Below are positions 1 through 6,725 of a stretch of 12,685 nt of DNA, piece after piece. The DNA is from Rhodospirillales bacterium. Lineage in GTDB: Bacteria; Pseudomonadota; Alphaproteobacteria; Rhodospirillales; JABHCV01. The stretch covers positions 1-12,685 of the forward strand of contig JADHSW010000073.1 in the NCBI GenBank assembly GCA_016776705.1, written 5' to 3'. Under the pieces are notes generated by a model that did not search any database, was not told where the DNA came from, and saw only the letters and a program-made list of their open reading frames with translations. Within the stretch, counting starts at the first letter, position 1; every line of letters starts with the position of its first letter. Made by a program: the position numbers and the translations under genes.

Positions 1-62
1 GGTTCTTTTTTGCGGGTCAGGGTGTTGTGGAGTTGCAGCATGAACAGGAAAACCTTCGATTT
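1..62. other. Window edge downstream of the SIMPL gene
   Basis: No gene is established in these bases. On the minus strand an ATG at 39-41 opens a frame that runs off the window (MLQLHNPDPQKRT), 21 bases after the SIMPL stop codon. It could be the start of a further operon gene, but its only Shine-Dalgarno-like sequence (AAGG) lies a distant 11 bases upstream. No convincing terminator hairpin is visible after the SIMPL gene within the window. Confidence 0.2.
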
Positions 63-755
63 TTATTTGATAGCGTAAACCATGTGTACGCGAACCTGTA
101 CACTGATATCGCCCGGCATCACCGGCACGCCCCGCTCGGCAGAGGCAAATGCAAGCATACGGGTTTGCCCAACAGGACCACCAGCGCTGGCATCGCTAAT
201 AGAGATAATTTCGCCCAGTTGAACGCCGGCAGCATCGCTCAACTGCTTCGCTTTTGACATGGCGGCAGCGACAGCTTTTCTGCGGGCCTCGATCATCAGG
301 GATTCCGAATCAGCAACAAAAAAACGCACCCCGTCCAGTCGATCCGCACCGGCTTTGGAAAGATTATCGAGAATTTTCCCCAGCCATTCGATTTTTCTGA
401 CGCCCGCAGTGTTCACAATAGCGGCACGGTAGCCAATAATTTCTGGCTCTTTATCCTGTGGGTTCGGGCCGCGTCGGTATACCGGATTAAGCGACACAGA
501 CCCGGTCTGAATATCGTCATCCGCGATACCATAAAACGCCAGAGCCTTCAGCACTCCGGTCACCTTTTCCGAAACTGTAGATATGGCCTTCGCAGCTGTC
601 ACCTCATTTGCGATGACGCTCAGATTAATTTCCGCCCTGTCGGGTTTTGCCGCGGCCTTGCCAAGGCCATCCACATTAATGGTGCGCTCGGCGGCCTGAA
701 CCGGCAGCGCCACCATAACAAAACAGGCGATTATCAGGTATCGAAAGAACGACAT
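63..755 (-). CDS. SIMPL domain (DUF541, BP26/OMP28-like) periplasmic protein
   Basis: The product is 230 residues long. Residues 1-21 form a clean Sec signal peptide (hydrophobic core about 5-18, probable cleavage after VQA), so the mature protein should be periplasmic or envelope-associated. The rest matches the SIMPL/DUF541 pattern: an early strand ending in GxGKxxxKPD (about 30-39), a long helical part, the SVSLNPVY strand near 86-93, IIGYRA near 106-111, and a C-terminal strand of the VQVRVHMVYAI type. The family (Brucella BP26, E. coli YggE) forms oligomeric rings and has been linked to oxidative stress resistance, but no biochemical activity is settled. The start is supported by a GGGGA ribosome binding site six bases upstream, inside gltX. 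The ATG overlaps the gltX stop by one base (TGATG), so expression is probably coupled to gltX. Family call firm, role unknown. Confidence 0.88.
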   Translation of the reverse strand: MSFFRYLIIACFVMVALPVQAAERTINVDGLGKAAAKPDRAEINLSVIANEVTAAKAISTVSEKVTGVLKALAFYGIADDDIQTGSVSLNPVYRRGPNPQDKEPEIIGYRAAIVNTAGVRKIEWLGKILDNLSKAGADRLDGVRFFVADSESLMIEARRKAVAAAMSKAKQLSDAAGVQLGEIISISDASAGGPVGQTRMLAFASAERGVPVMPGDISVQVRVHMVYAIK

Positions 756-2089
756 CAGCTTTCCCCGCCCAGGCGTTTCAGAACGCGCTCACGCCCGATC
801 AGGGGCAGCAACACCTTCAGTTCCGGACCATGATCGAGACCTGTCAACGCCAGACGCAACGGCAGGAACAACTCCTTGCCCTTGCGGCCGGTGACTTCCT
901 TGATCTGCCCTGTCCATTTTTGCCAGGTCGTCTGATCCCAGGGTTCCATCGGCAGCAGCCCGGCGGCGGCACGGACAAATTCCGGATCATCAACAAGTGG
1001 ATTGATATCTGCGAAACAGACCTTGTGCCAGTCGGCGGCATCATTAAATCGCTGTAAATTAGGGCGCACGGCACTCCAGAAATCCGCATCGGCACGCTCC
1101 AGGCCCAGAGCGTAAAGTCTGCTCGCGGCGTCTTCAAATGGCGTTCCGTGCAGCAGGGCCGCGTTCAGGACCTTTAAATGATCGGGATCAAACTTCGGCG
1201 TGCCGCGACCGGTGTGACCGATGTCGAAATCGCCGGCCAAATCATCCAGACTGGTGCGCGCCTCGATGGTGTCCGAAGTGCCGATGTGGGCGAGATAGCT
1301 GTTCAGGGCCATGGCTTCAACCCCCTCTTCCCTGAGCGAGGCCACGGTCATCGAACCCAGACGCTTGGACAAACCCTTACCGCCGATGTCCGTCAGCAGC
1401 GGAGTATGGGCGAAGGTTGGGGGTGTTGCGCCCAAGGCTTCGAATAATTGAATTTGCACAGCCGTATTGGCGACATGGTCTTCGCCGCGAATAACGTCGG
1501 TGATCCCCATGTCGATGTCATCGACCGCGGACGGCATCATGTAAAGATAGGTGCCATCGCCGCGTACCAGCACGGGATCGCTTAAATTGGAGCCATGAAA
1601 GTGAACGTGCCCACGCACCAGATCGTCAAAGTCGATGTCGGCATAATCCAGTTTGAAACGCCAGTGGGCTATGCGCCCCTCGGCTTCATATTGCTGTCGT
1701 TTCTTGTCGCTTAACGTCAAGGCGGCGCGGTCATAGATTGGCGGTTTTCCACGCGACAAAAGTCGCTTGCGACTGAAGTCCAGTTCTTCTGGGGTCTCGA
1801 AACAGGCATAGACCCGACCCGCCTGTTTCAAGGCGTCCATAGTTTCCCGGTATCGCTCCATACGGACCGATTGACGTTCCAACTGGTCCCACTCAAGCCC
1901 CATCCAGCGCAGGTCATTCTGGATGGCTCCGGCGAATTCTTCTGTCGAGCGTTCACTATCCGTATCATCCAGACGCAGGATAAAGCGCCCCCCTTTCGAG
2001 CGGGCATGTAACCAGTTGGCAAGCGCCATGCGGGCATTGCCGACGTGCAGATACCCGGTCGGGCTGGGGGCGAAACGAACGATAGTCAT
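755..2089 (-). CDS. gltX: Glutamate--tRNA ligase (GluRS)
   Basis: This class I aminoacyl-tRNA synthetase (444 residues) attaches glutamate to tRNA in the cytoplasm. The catalytic domain opens with RFAPSPTG (5-12) and the HIGH-type motif HVGN (15-18); RGEDH is at 201-205; the KMSKS-type loop is KGLSKR (238-243). The Zn-binding cysteine set of the E. coli enzyme is absent; only one Cys is present in YACFETPEEL (94-103). The C-terminal half is a helical anticodon-binding domain. I chose the ATG at 2087-2089 over the longer open frame reaching 2230 because the family begins right at this motif and AAGGGGA lies six bases upstream. The ATG overlaps the nadE stop in ATGA, a classic coupling arrangement. 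Many alphaproteobacteria carry two GluRS paralogs and use GatCAB for Gln-tRNA; which paralog this is, and whether it also charges tRNA-Gln, cannot be told here. Confidence 0.95.
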   Translation of the reverse strand: MTIVRFAPSPTGYLHVGNARMALANWLHARSKGGRFILRLDDTDSERSTEEFAGAIQNDLRWMGLEWDQLERQSVRMERYRETMDALKQAGRVYACFETPEELDFSRKRLLSRGKPPIYDRAALTLSDKKRQQYEAEGRIAHWRFKLDYADIDFDDLVRGHVHFHGSNLSDPVLVRGDGTYLYMMPSAVDDIDMGITDVIRGEDHVANTAVQIQLFEALGATPPTFAHTPLLTDIGGKGLSKRLGSMTVASLREEGVEAMALNSYLAHIGTSDTIEARTSLDDLAGDFDIGHTGRGTPKFDPDHLKVLNAALLHGTPFEDAASRLYALGLERADADFWSAVRPNLQRFNDAADWHKVCFADINPLVDDPEFVRAAAGLLPMEPWDQTTWQKWTGQIKEVTGRKGKELFLPLRLALTGLDHGPELKVLLPLIGRERVLKRLGGES

Positions 2090-3762
2090 GAAATTTCCCC
2101 TTGGGGCTTGTAGCCGGTAAAGCCATTTGTGATCGGATAGCGGCGGTCGCGGCCAAAGGCGCGCGATGATATTTTCACGCCGGGGGGCGCTTGACGGCGT
2201 TTGTATTCGGCCCTGTTCAGCATGCGCCACACCCGCTCCACTGTTTCAGCGTCATGACCCATGGCGACGATATCGCCAGCCGATAATTCAGCCTCAATCA
2301 GGCCGTGCAGAATATCATCCAGTTGATCGTAAGGTGGCAAGCTGTCTTCATCCTTTTGATCAGGTTTCAATTCCGCCGACGGCGGTTTCGAAATTACCCG
2401 CTCGCCCATTACCGGCCCCACCGGGCCCAGAACATCGGCAGGAACATGCTGGTTGCGCCACCGGGACAGGGCGAACACAGTGGTCTTGTAAATATCTTTC
2501 AGCACAGAATATCCACCACACATGTCGCCATACAAGGTCGCATAACCAACCGACATTTCCGACTTGTTTCCGGTCGAAAGCACCATGTAGCCGAACTTAT
2601 TTGACAGGGCCATCAATGAAATACCCCGCGAACGGGCCTGGATATTTTCTTCCGTCGTGTCGGCGACCTGATTTGCGAACGGTGCCTTCAGCATCTCGTC
2701 GAAAGCCGCCATCGCCGGTTCAATGGAGATACTGTCCAGGCGGCACCCCAGAAGGTCGGCGATCTGGGCGGCGTCATCAAGGCTTTCCTGCGAGGTATAG
2801 GGAGACGGCATCATCACGCAGTGGACCCGGTCCGGGCCAATAGCGTCAACCGCAACGGCGGCGCTCAAGGCGCTGTCGATACCACCGGACAAACCGATCA
2901 GGATACCCGGGAAACCGTTCTTGTTGACGTAATCGCGCAAGCCCAGGCAGATCGCCCGGTAAATTTCTTCCATTCCACCGGCATGTTCAAAGCTGTCCTG
3001 AGCGTCACAGGACCACGCAGCGGCACTGCGCCGCCACGTTGTTTGCATCACAGCCGACTGCCACGAGCAGGCGCGCGCCTTCAGCTTTCCATCCCGCGCC
3101 ATGACGAAGCTATCGCCATCGAACACCAACTCATCCTGTCCCCCGACCAAATTGACGTAAAGCAGCTCAAGGTTGCTATGGGCCGCGCGGGCGCGGGCGT
3201 AATCAAAACGGGCAGTCTTTTTTTCCACATCAAAGGGCGATCCGTTGAGCACGACCAGAAGATCGGCCCCCGCCTTCGCCAATGCGGCCGAAATTTCCTG
3301 CCCCCACATATCCTCGCAGATCATGACGCCCAGATTTACGTCCCTGAATTGCATCGGTTCGGGAGCATTCGCAGCTGCGCAAAAGACCCTTTTTTCATCA
3401 AATACCCCATAATTGGGTAGATCGTGCTTGAAGCGGGTATCCCTTATCGATCCATTTTCTATCAACAGGACCGCGTTATAAAGAGAACCATCCCTGCGCC
3501 ACGGCGTACCCAGCAGGACGGCGGGTCCGCCATCAGCGGTTTCGGCGGCAAAAGCCGTCACGCTTTGTTCCACGGCTCTTTGAAAGGCCGGTTTCAACAC
3601 CAGATCTTCCGGCGGGTATCCGCTGATCACCAGTTCGCCGGTCACCAGAAGGTCCGCACCCAGGGCTTGCCCACGGGCGGCTCTAACCAGATTCAGGTTT
3701 CCCTCTATGTCCCCAACTGTCGGGTTCAACTGGGCAAGGGCGATGTTCAGGGTGTCTGTCAT
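2086..3762 (-). CDS. nadE: Glutamine-dependent NAD+ synthetase
   Basis: The enzyme catalyses the last step of NAD synthesis: ATP-dependent amidation of nicotinic acid adenine dinucleotide using ammonia released from glutamine. At 558 residues it has the two-domain bacterial form. The N-terminal nitrilase-type glutaminase domain (about 1-255) shows the Glu-Lys-Cys triad: E43 in TGELVISGYPPEDL, K112 in RFKHDLPNYGVFDEKR and C149 in GVMICEDMW. The synthetase domain (about 265-558) has the ATP pyrophosphatase loop SGGIDS (292-297) and the STGNKSEMSVGYATLYGD region. No key residue is missing. The start ATG has only a weak Shine-Dalgarno sequence. It is the first gene of the nadE-gltX-SIMPL unit and is divergent from the gene at 3901. 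Alphaproteobacterial nadE and gltX are, as far as I know, often neighbours. Confidence 0.96.
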   Translation of the reverse strand: MTDTLNIALAQLNPTVGDIEGNLNLVRAARGQALGADLLVTGELVISGYPPEDLVLKPAFQRAVEQSVTAFAAETADGGPAVLLGTPWRRDGSLYNAVLLIENGSIRDTRFKHDLPNYGVFDEKRVFCAAANAPEPMQFRDVNLGVMICEDMWGQEISAALAKAGADLLVVLNGSPFDVEKKTARFDYARARAAHSNLELLYVNLVGGQDELVFDGDSFVMARDGKLKARACSWQSAVMQTTWRRSAAAWSCDAQDSFEHAGGMEEIYRAICLGLRDYVNKNGFPGILIGLSGGIDSALSAAVAVDAIGPDRVHCVMMPSPYTSQESLDDAAQIADLLGCRLDSISIEPAMAAFDEMLKAPFANQVADTTEENIQARSRGISLMALSNKFGYMVLSTGNKSEMSVGYATLYGDMCGGYSVLKDIYKTTVFALSRWRNQHVPADVLGPVGPVMGERVISKPPSAELKPDQKDEDSLPPYDQLDDILHGLIEAELSAGDIVAMGHDAETVERVWRMLNRAEYKRRQAPPGVKISSRAFGRDRRYPITNGFTGYKPQGEIS

Positions 3763-3791
3763 GAAAACATTCTATCCGTTTTGGAAACCGG

Positions 3792-3820
3792 AGCCTATGC
3801 GCCCCCCCAAGGCCTGTCAA
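3792..3820 (-). promoter_or_regulatory. Candidate promoter for nadE-gltX-SIMPL operon
   Basis: On the minus strand a perfect TTGACA (3820-3815) is followed by a 17-base spacer and TAGGCT (3797-3792), which keeps the most conserved -10 positions (T1, A2, T6) but is otherwise weak. Predicted transcription would begin about 20-25 bases before the nadE ATG. The spacer contains a run of seven G on this strand (3802-3808). Read by eye only. Confidence 0.4.
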
Positions 3821-3845
3821 CGCTGGCATTTCCAACGATGGCCGC

Positions 3846-3874
3846 TTGCCATAAAGCGCATGATAGTAGACAAT
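3846..3874 (+). promoter_or_regulatory. Candidate promoter for the paralog pair
   Basis: TTGCCA (3846-3851), a 17-base spacer and GACAAT (3869-3874) match the sigma70-type consensus at 5 of 6 and 4 of 6 positions. The site sits 26 bases before the ATG at 3901, giving a short leader that still includes the ribosome binding site AGGCGGGGA (3886-3894). It is back-to-back with the nadE promoter candidate in a 138-base divergent intergenic region. Confidence 0.4.
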
Positions 3875-3900
3875 TTCAAAGAGTCAGGCGGGGAACTTCG

Positions 3901-4695
3901 ATGAGCGACAAAGAAAATAAAAAGATCGATGAGCGGGAAATTTGCGAGGATATACTCACAAGCGCCCTGAACGATTTGATCGAGCACATCGCCACCAGCC
4001 CCAACGACCCCCGCAGCGCCGGAGCAGCCTATTTGGCCAGTGACGGCGAAGCCTATCTCAAAGAGCTTAGGACCCACATCCGTCAAAGCATCATTCAACA
4101 CGAAAAAGAGCTGTGGGACCAGGCCCGCAAGCGACCATTTGATCGCATGCTCGTCAAGCGATTCTCGCATCTTTTCCCGTCCGAAGGCGAACTGGGCAAC
4201 GGCGACAACCAGCTTTCACGCAAGATATTACCCGGCTTTTTCACCGCCATGGAGATGATGGCCGGCAAGGAATTGTTCGAACAATGTCAACAAGCCTGCA
4301 AGGCGCTGGTCAAAAACCGCAAAAAAGAACGGGGCGATGACTTTTTGTGGCGTGACTTTTATGAAGAAGAAACCCCCAATGAACTGGTCAACGACGCCTT
4401 TGCAGTTATCGTCCCCCATTTTTCCGATTTCGAAAAACGAAGCCAGTGGCTGATTAATCTGATCAATACCCATCTTGCCCCGGCTGATGACTATGCCTTT
4501 GAAGGGGATGCTGTAAAAGGCTGGCACATGGATAAGGAAGGCCTGAATTTGCTTTTGAATGCCCTGTTTTCCCCGTTCCGTGAGCGTCTTGAGACAACAG
4601 AAGGCCGTGAAAAGGTGGTTCAACGCTACGGCATAAAGGCGAGCCGCGCCCTTGAAGATGTTCTGGTCAACATTGGCAATGAAAAAGCAGACTGA
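3901..4695 (+). CDS. Unrecognised helical protein, paralog A of a tandem pair
   Basis: I do not recognise this 264-residue protein. It has no signal peptide or membrane segment, is rich in charged residues and is predicted by eye to be mainly helical and cytoplasmic. Its core (72-197) is collinear, without gaps, with residues 194-319 of the next gene: 54 of 126 positions are identical. The strongest blocks are WDQARKRPFDRMLVKRFS (72-89), LSRKILPGFFTAM (105-117) and KRSQWLINLINTHLAP (179-194). The similarity continues more weakly to the C terminus. Residues 1-71 look like a helical pre-domain. The frame is open upstream to 3424, but that part runs antisense to nadE; the ATG at 3901 has a good AGGCGGGGA site and is preferred. 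Only 42 bases separate it from paralog B, so co-transcription is likely. Invariant R, D, K, W and H residues could be functional, but no known catalytic motif is apparent. Confidence 0.85.
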   Translation: MSDKENKKIDEREICEDILTSALNDLIEHIATSPNDPRSAGAAYLASDGEAYLKELRTHIRQSIIQHEKELWDQARKRPFDRMLVKRFSHLFPSEGELGNGDNQLSRKILPGFFTAMEMMAGKELFEQCQQACKALVKNRKKERGDDFLWRDFYEEETPNELVNDAFAVIVPHFSDFEKRSQWLINLINTHLAPADDYAFEGDAVKGWHMDKEGLNLLLNALFSPFRERLETTEGREKVVQRYGIKASRALEDVLVNIGNEKAD

Positions 4696-4699
4696 TGAC

Positions 4700-4712
4700 T
4701 GGAAATTTTCCA
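4700..4712. repeat. Short perfect inverted repeat between the paralogs
   Basis: TGGAAA-T-TTTCCA is a perfect six-base inverted repeat around one central base, in the 42-base gap between the two paralog genes. It is too short and AT-rich to be a terminator. It could be a weak protein-binding site or chance. Confidence 0.25.
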
Positions 4713-4737
4713 ATAAAACACGTAACGTACTGGCATC

Positions 4738-5895
4738 ATGAGTAAACCACCCAGCCCCCCGACCGAAAATATTTTCGTTGGTAAAGCGGCCAAACCCGCG
4801 GCAAAGCCCCAGCCAGCGGCAAAGCGCGCTGAAATCTTCATGCCGGGTCAGGATAAGAATTATACCCTTTCGGCAAAGGGCGGGGTTACCACTCAGCAAA
4901 AGCCCGAACCCAGACCCAGACCCGCGCCGCCGCCCGTAACCAAACCCGTGGCGAAAAAAGCAGCTTCCAGCATCATTGGCGTCAAACCTGATGTTCAGAA
5001 GAAAGCCCAGGAAACCAAACCAATCGCCAAGGCGCCTGTGGTGGCAAAAAAAAGCCCTCCCATGCCGGGTCGCAAGATTCCCGACAAGACCAAAAAGCGC
5101 GTCCCCTCGCCGGAAGAGCAGACCCAACAACTGGCTGACTCCGTGGTTTCCAACTTTACCAACCGATTGACCGCCGAAGCCAACGCCAAAGGCGGCTCTT
5201 TGACGGTGCAGGATATACAGGCCCTGAACAAGGAATTTGAACAGCAGGCCAAAGACCTGAAGGGCGTTCTGGACAAATCTTTCGAGGAATACGTTTCCGC
5301 CCGTGAAAGAGCCTCCTGGTCGCAATCGCGCAAGTACCCGTTCGACCGCATGATCGTCAAAACATTCTCGAACATGCTGGAAGACGACAGTCGCAAACTC
5401 AGGCGTCAGGATTCCGTTTCCAGACGAATACTGCCGGGCTTTTTCATGGCACTTTCGATGATCCTTGGACCGGACAAAATGGAAGCCTACCAAGGTAAAT
5501 GCCGCGCCGTTGTCAAGTTGGTCAAAAGAGCTTACGGCGATAAATTTGAATGGGAAGATATTTACGAAAGCGACGATGCCCGGGCCATTGTCATCGACGC
5601 CCTGATCGACATTGCCCACAGCTTCGATAACATCGATAAACGCGCCGAGTGGTTCATCGACATGATCAATGCCCACTTGCCGCCCCCCGACGACAAAACC
5701 ACCCAGACGGAAGCCGAATGGCAATTCACCACCGATGGCTTCAAACAATTCTTTAAGGCCATGATGTCCGACCTTACCGACGCCTTGGATAGCGAAGGCG
5801 GTCGACTGTTAATCACCCGGCGTCATGGTGTTGAGGAAACCATCGAACTTGTCGAAATGATGAAAAGTATAAGCGTTGGCTTGAGAGTTCTATAA
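4738..5895 (+). CDS. Unrecognised protein with Pro/Lys/Ala-rich tail, paralog B
   Basis: Product of 385 residues, function unknown. Residues 1-125 are rich in Pro, Lys and Ala, with AAKP-type repeats (17-29) and PRPRPAPPPV (58-67), and are probably disordered. A short MPG[QR] motif followed by DK occurs twice (35-40 and 109-117). Residues 126-190 look helical. Residues 194-319 align without gaps with paralog A (54/126 identical), including WSQSRKYPFDRMIVKTFS (194-211), VSRRILPGFFMAL (227-239) and KRAEWFIDMINAHLPPPDD (301-319). No signal peptide or membrane segment is seen. The ATG at 4738-4740 is the only start before an in-frame stop at 4723-4725, and it lacks a clear ribosome binding site, so translation may be weak, leaderless or helped by paralog A. 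The tail suggests a tether or a charged binding region, which is inference. Tandem duplication followed by gain or loss of the tail is the simplest history. Confidence 0.87.
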   Translation: MSKPPSPPTENIFVGKAAKPAAKPQPAAKRAEIFMPGQDKNYTLSAKGGVTTQQKPEPRPRPAPPPVTKPVAKKAASSIIGVKPDVQKKAQETKPIAKAPVVAKKSPPMPGRKIPDKTKKRVPSPEEQTQQLADSVVSNFTNRLTAEANAKGGSLTVQDIQALNKEFEQQAKDLKGVLDKSFEEYVSARERASWSQSRKYPFDRMIVKTFSNMLEDDSRKLRRQDSVSRRILPGFFMALSMILGPDKMEAYQGKCRAVVKLVKRAYGDKFEWEDIYESDDARAIVIDALIDIAHSFDNIDKRAEWFIDMINAHLPPPDDKTTQTEAEWQFTTDGFKQFFKAMMSDLTDALDSEGGRLLITRRHGVEETIELVEMMKSISVGLRVL

Positions 5896-5908
5896 TCGCC
5901 TTTATAAT
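5881..5908 (+). promoter_or_regulatory. Near-consensus sigma70-type promoter for the solute-binding gene
   Basis: TTGAGA (5881-5886, 5 of 6 matches) is followed by a 16-base spacer and a perfect TATAAT (5903-5908). The -35 element lies within the last codons of paralog B and the -10 element just after its stop. Transcription would start near 5915, about 46 bases before the ATG at 5961. It suggests the solute-binding gene can be expressed independently of the paralog pair. A second TATAAT at 5891-5896 overlaps the paralog B stop codon. Confidence 0.6.
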
Positions 5909-5960
5909 ATGGATGTTGCGGTCCGACTTACTCAAAAAGACTGATCAGGATTGAACAACC

Positions 5961-6725
5961 ATGAAACGCCATATTACCATTTTTATTGTCTTGTTCCTGG
6001 TAATTGCTCTTCCCTTTGATGCGCAGTCCCAACAAAGGCTGACCTTCGTAACCGTAGATAATTTCCCCCCCTATGCCTGGCGGGTTGGCGAAGAGGTTAG
6101 CGGAATTGACGTCGATATTATCCGGGCGCTTTCGCAGCGCACCGGCATACCCATCAAAATCGAATTAATGCCGGCCAAGCGCCTCATTCTGATGACGCAG
6201 AATGGCGAAGCCGATGCTGCCTTTGCGGCCTTTAAAACACCCGAACGCGAAACATTCGCACATTTTATTGATACCCCACTGCATTACAGCACCTACCAGG
6301 TTTTTGTCAGAAAAGGCGACGAGTTTTCCTTTAAGGGCATCGGGGACCTGGAGGGTAAAATTATAGGGAAAAATCGGGGATTTTATATCAACGAAGAGTT
6401 CAGCCAAGCCCAGGTCCAAAAACGCATTCAGGTTATTGAAGTCAGTAAAATGGATCAGAATATTAATATGCTGGTGAGGAGCAGGCTTGACGCCTTTATT
6501 GGCAACACGCTGGAGGTCGCCTACATCCTCAAAAAACTCGATCTTTCAGACACTGTTGTTGCTTTGCCCCTTCCGGTTCTGACCCCCAAGGGAGCGCACC
6601 TTATGATTTCAAAGGCCGCCAAAATCGAGAATAAAAACGAAATTATACGCCGTCTGAATGAAACTCTTCACGATATGAAGCAGGATGGGTCGCTAGACGC
6701 CATCTATGCAGAATACAGCAACTAG
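5961..6725 (+). CDS. Periplasmic solute-binding protein, family 3 (SBP_bac_3)
   Basis: The 254-residue product begins with a typical Sec signal peptide (KRH, then a hydrophobic stretch 5-18, cleavage probably near 22-24) and is therefore likely periplasmic. The mature part follows the family 3 solute-binding fold: opening strand LTFVTVDNFPPYAW, then SGIDVDIIRALSQRTGI, the lobe feature MPAKRLILMTQNGEADAAF, the hinge region YQVFVRKGD, DLEGKIIGKNRG, and a closing helix with DGSLDAIYAEY. The length is usual for the family, which mostly binds polar amino acids for ABC uptake; members of this subgroup also act as stand-alone sensors. No permease or ATPase gene is nearby, so it is an orphan and its ligand is unknown. 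Initiation at the ATG is supported by AGGA ten bases upstream. Its TAG stop interleaves with that of the convergent DAHP synthase gene. Confidence 0.88.
   Translation: MKRHITIFIVLFLVIALPFDAQSQQRLTFVTVDNFPPYAWRVGEEVSGIDVDIIRALSQRTGIPIKIELMPAKRLILMTQNGEADAAFAAFKTPERETFAHFIDTPLHYSTYQVFVRKGDEFSFKGIGDLEGKIIGKNRGFYINEEFSQAQVQKRIQVIEVSKMDQNINMLVRSRLDAFIGNTLEVAYILKKLDLSDTVVALPLPVLTPKGAHLMISKAAKIENKNEIIRRLNETLHDMKQDGSLDAIYAEYSN

Noticed and set aside
2090..2230. Longer GluRS start within nadE (491 residues)
   Set aside because: The extra 47 residues overlap nadE coding sequence, and the family begins with the RFAPSPTG motif; the ATG at 2089 has AAGGGGA at ideal spacing.
2166..3420. Two plus-strand open frames of 199 and 225 codons opposite nadE
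   Set aside because: They lie fully antisense to a well-conserved gene, are rich in Arg/Pro/Ser/His and show no domain features.
3424..3900. N-terminal extension of paralog A to 423 residues
   Set aside because: The extra part is antisense to nadE and shows no resemblance to paralog B; the ATG at 3901 has a strong ribosome binding site and a promoter candidate just upstream.
4228..5748. A 506-codon open frame on the minus strand covering parts of both paralogs
   Set aside because: Its product is Phe/Gly/Val-rich with no domain pattern, and it mirrors the paralog genes on the plus strand, which align with each other as proteins and account for the region. It is the antisense shadow.
3901..6725. 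Paralog pair plus binding protein as a defence or secretion system
   Set aside because: No nuclease, helicase, toxin, transporter or membrane component is visible, and flanking genes are housekeeping; nothing in the sequence supports such a claim.
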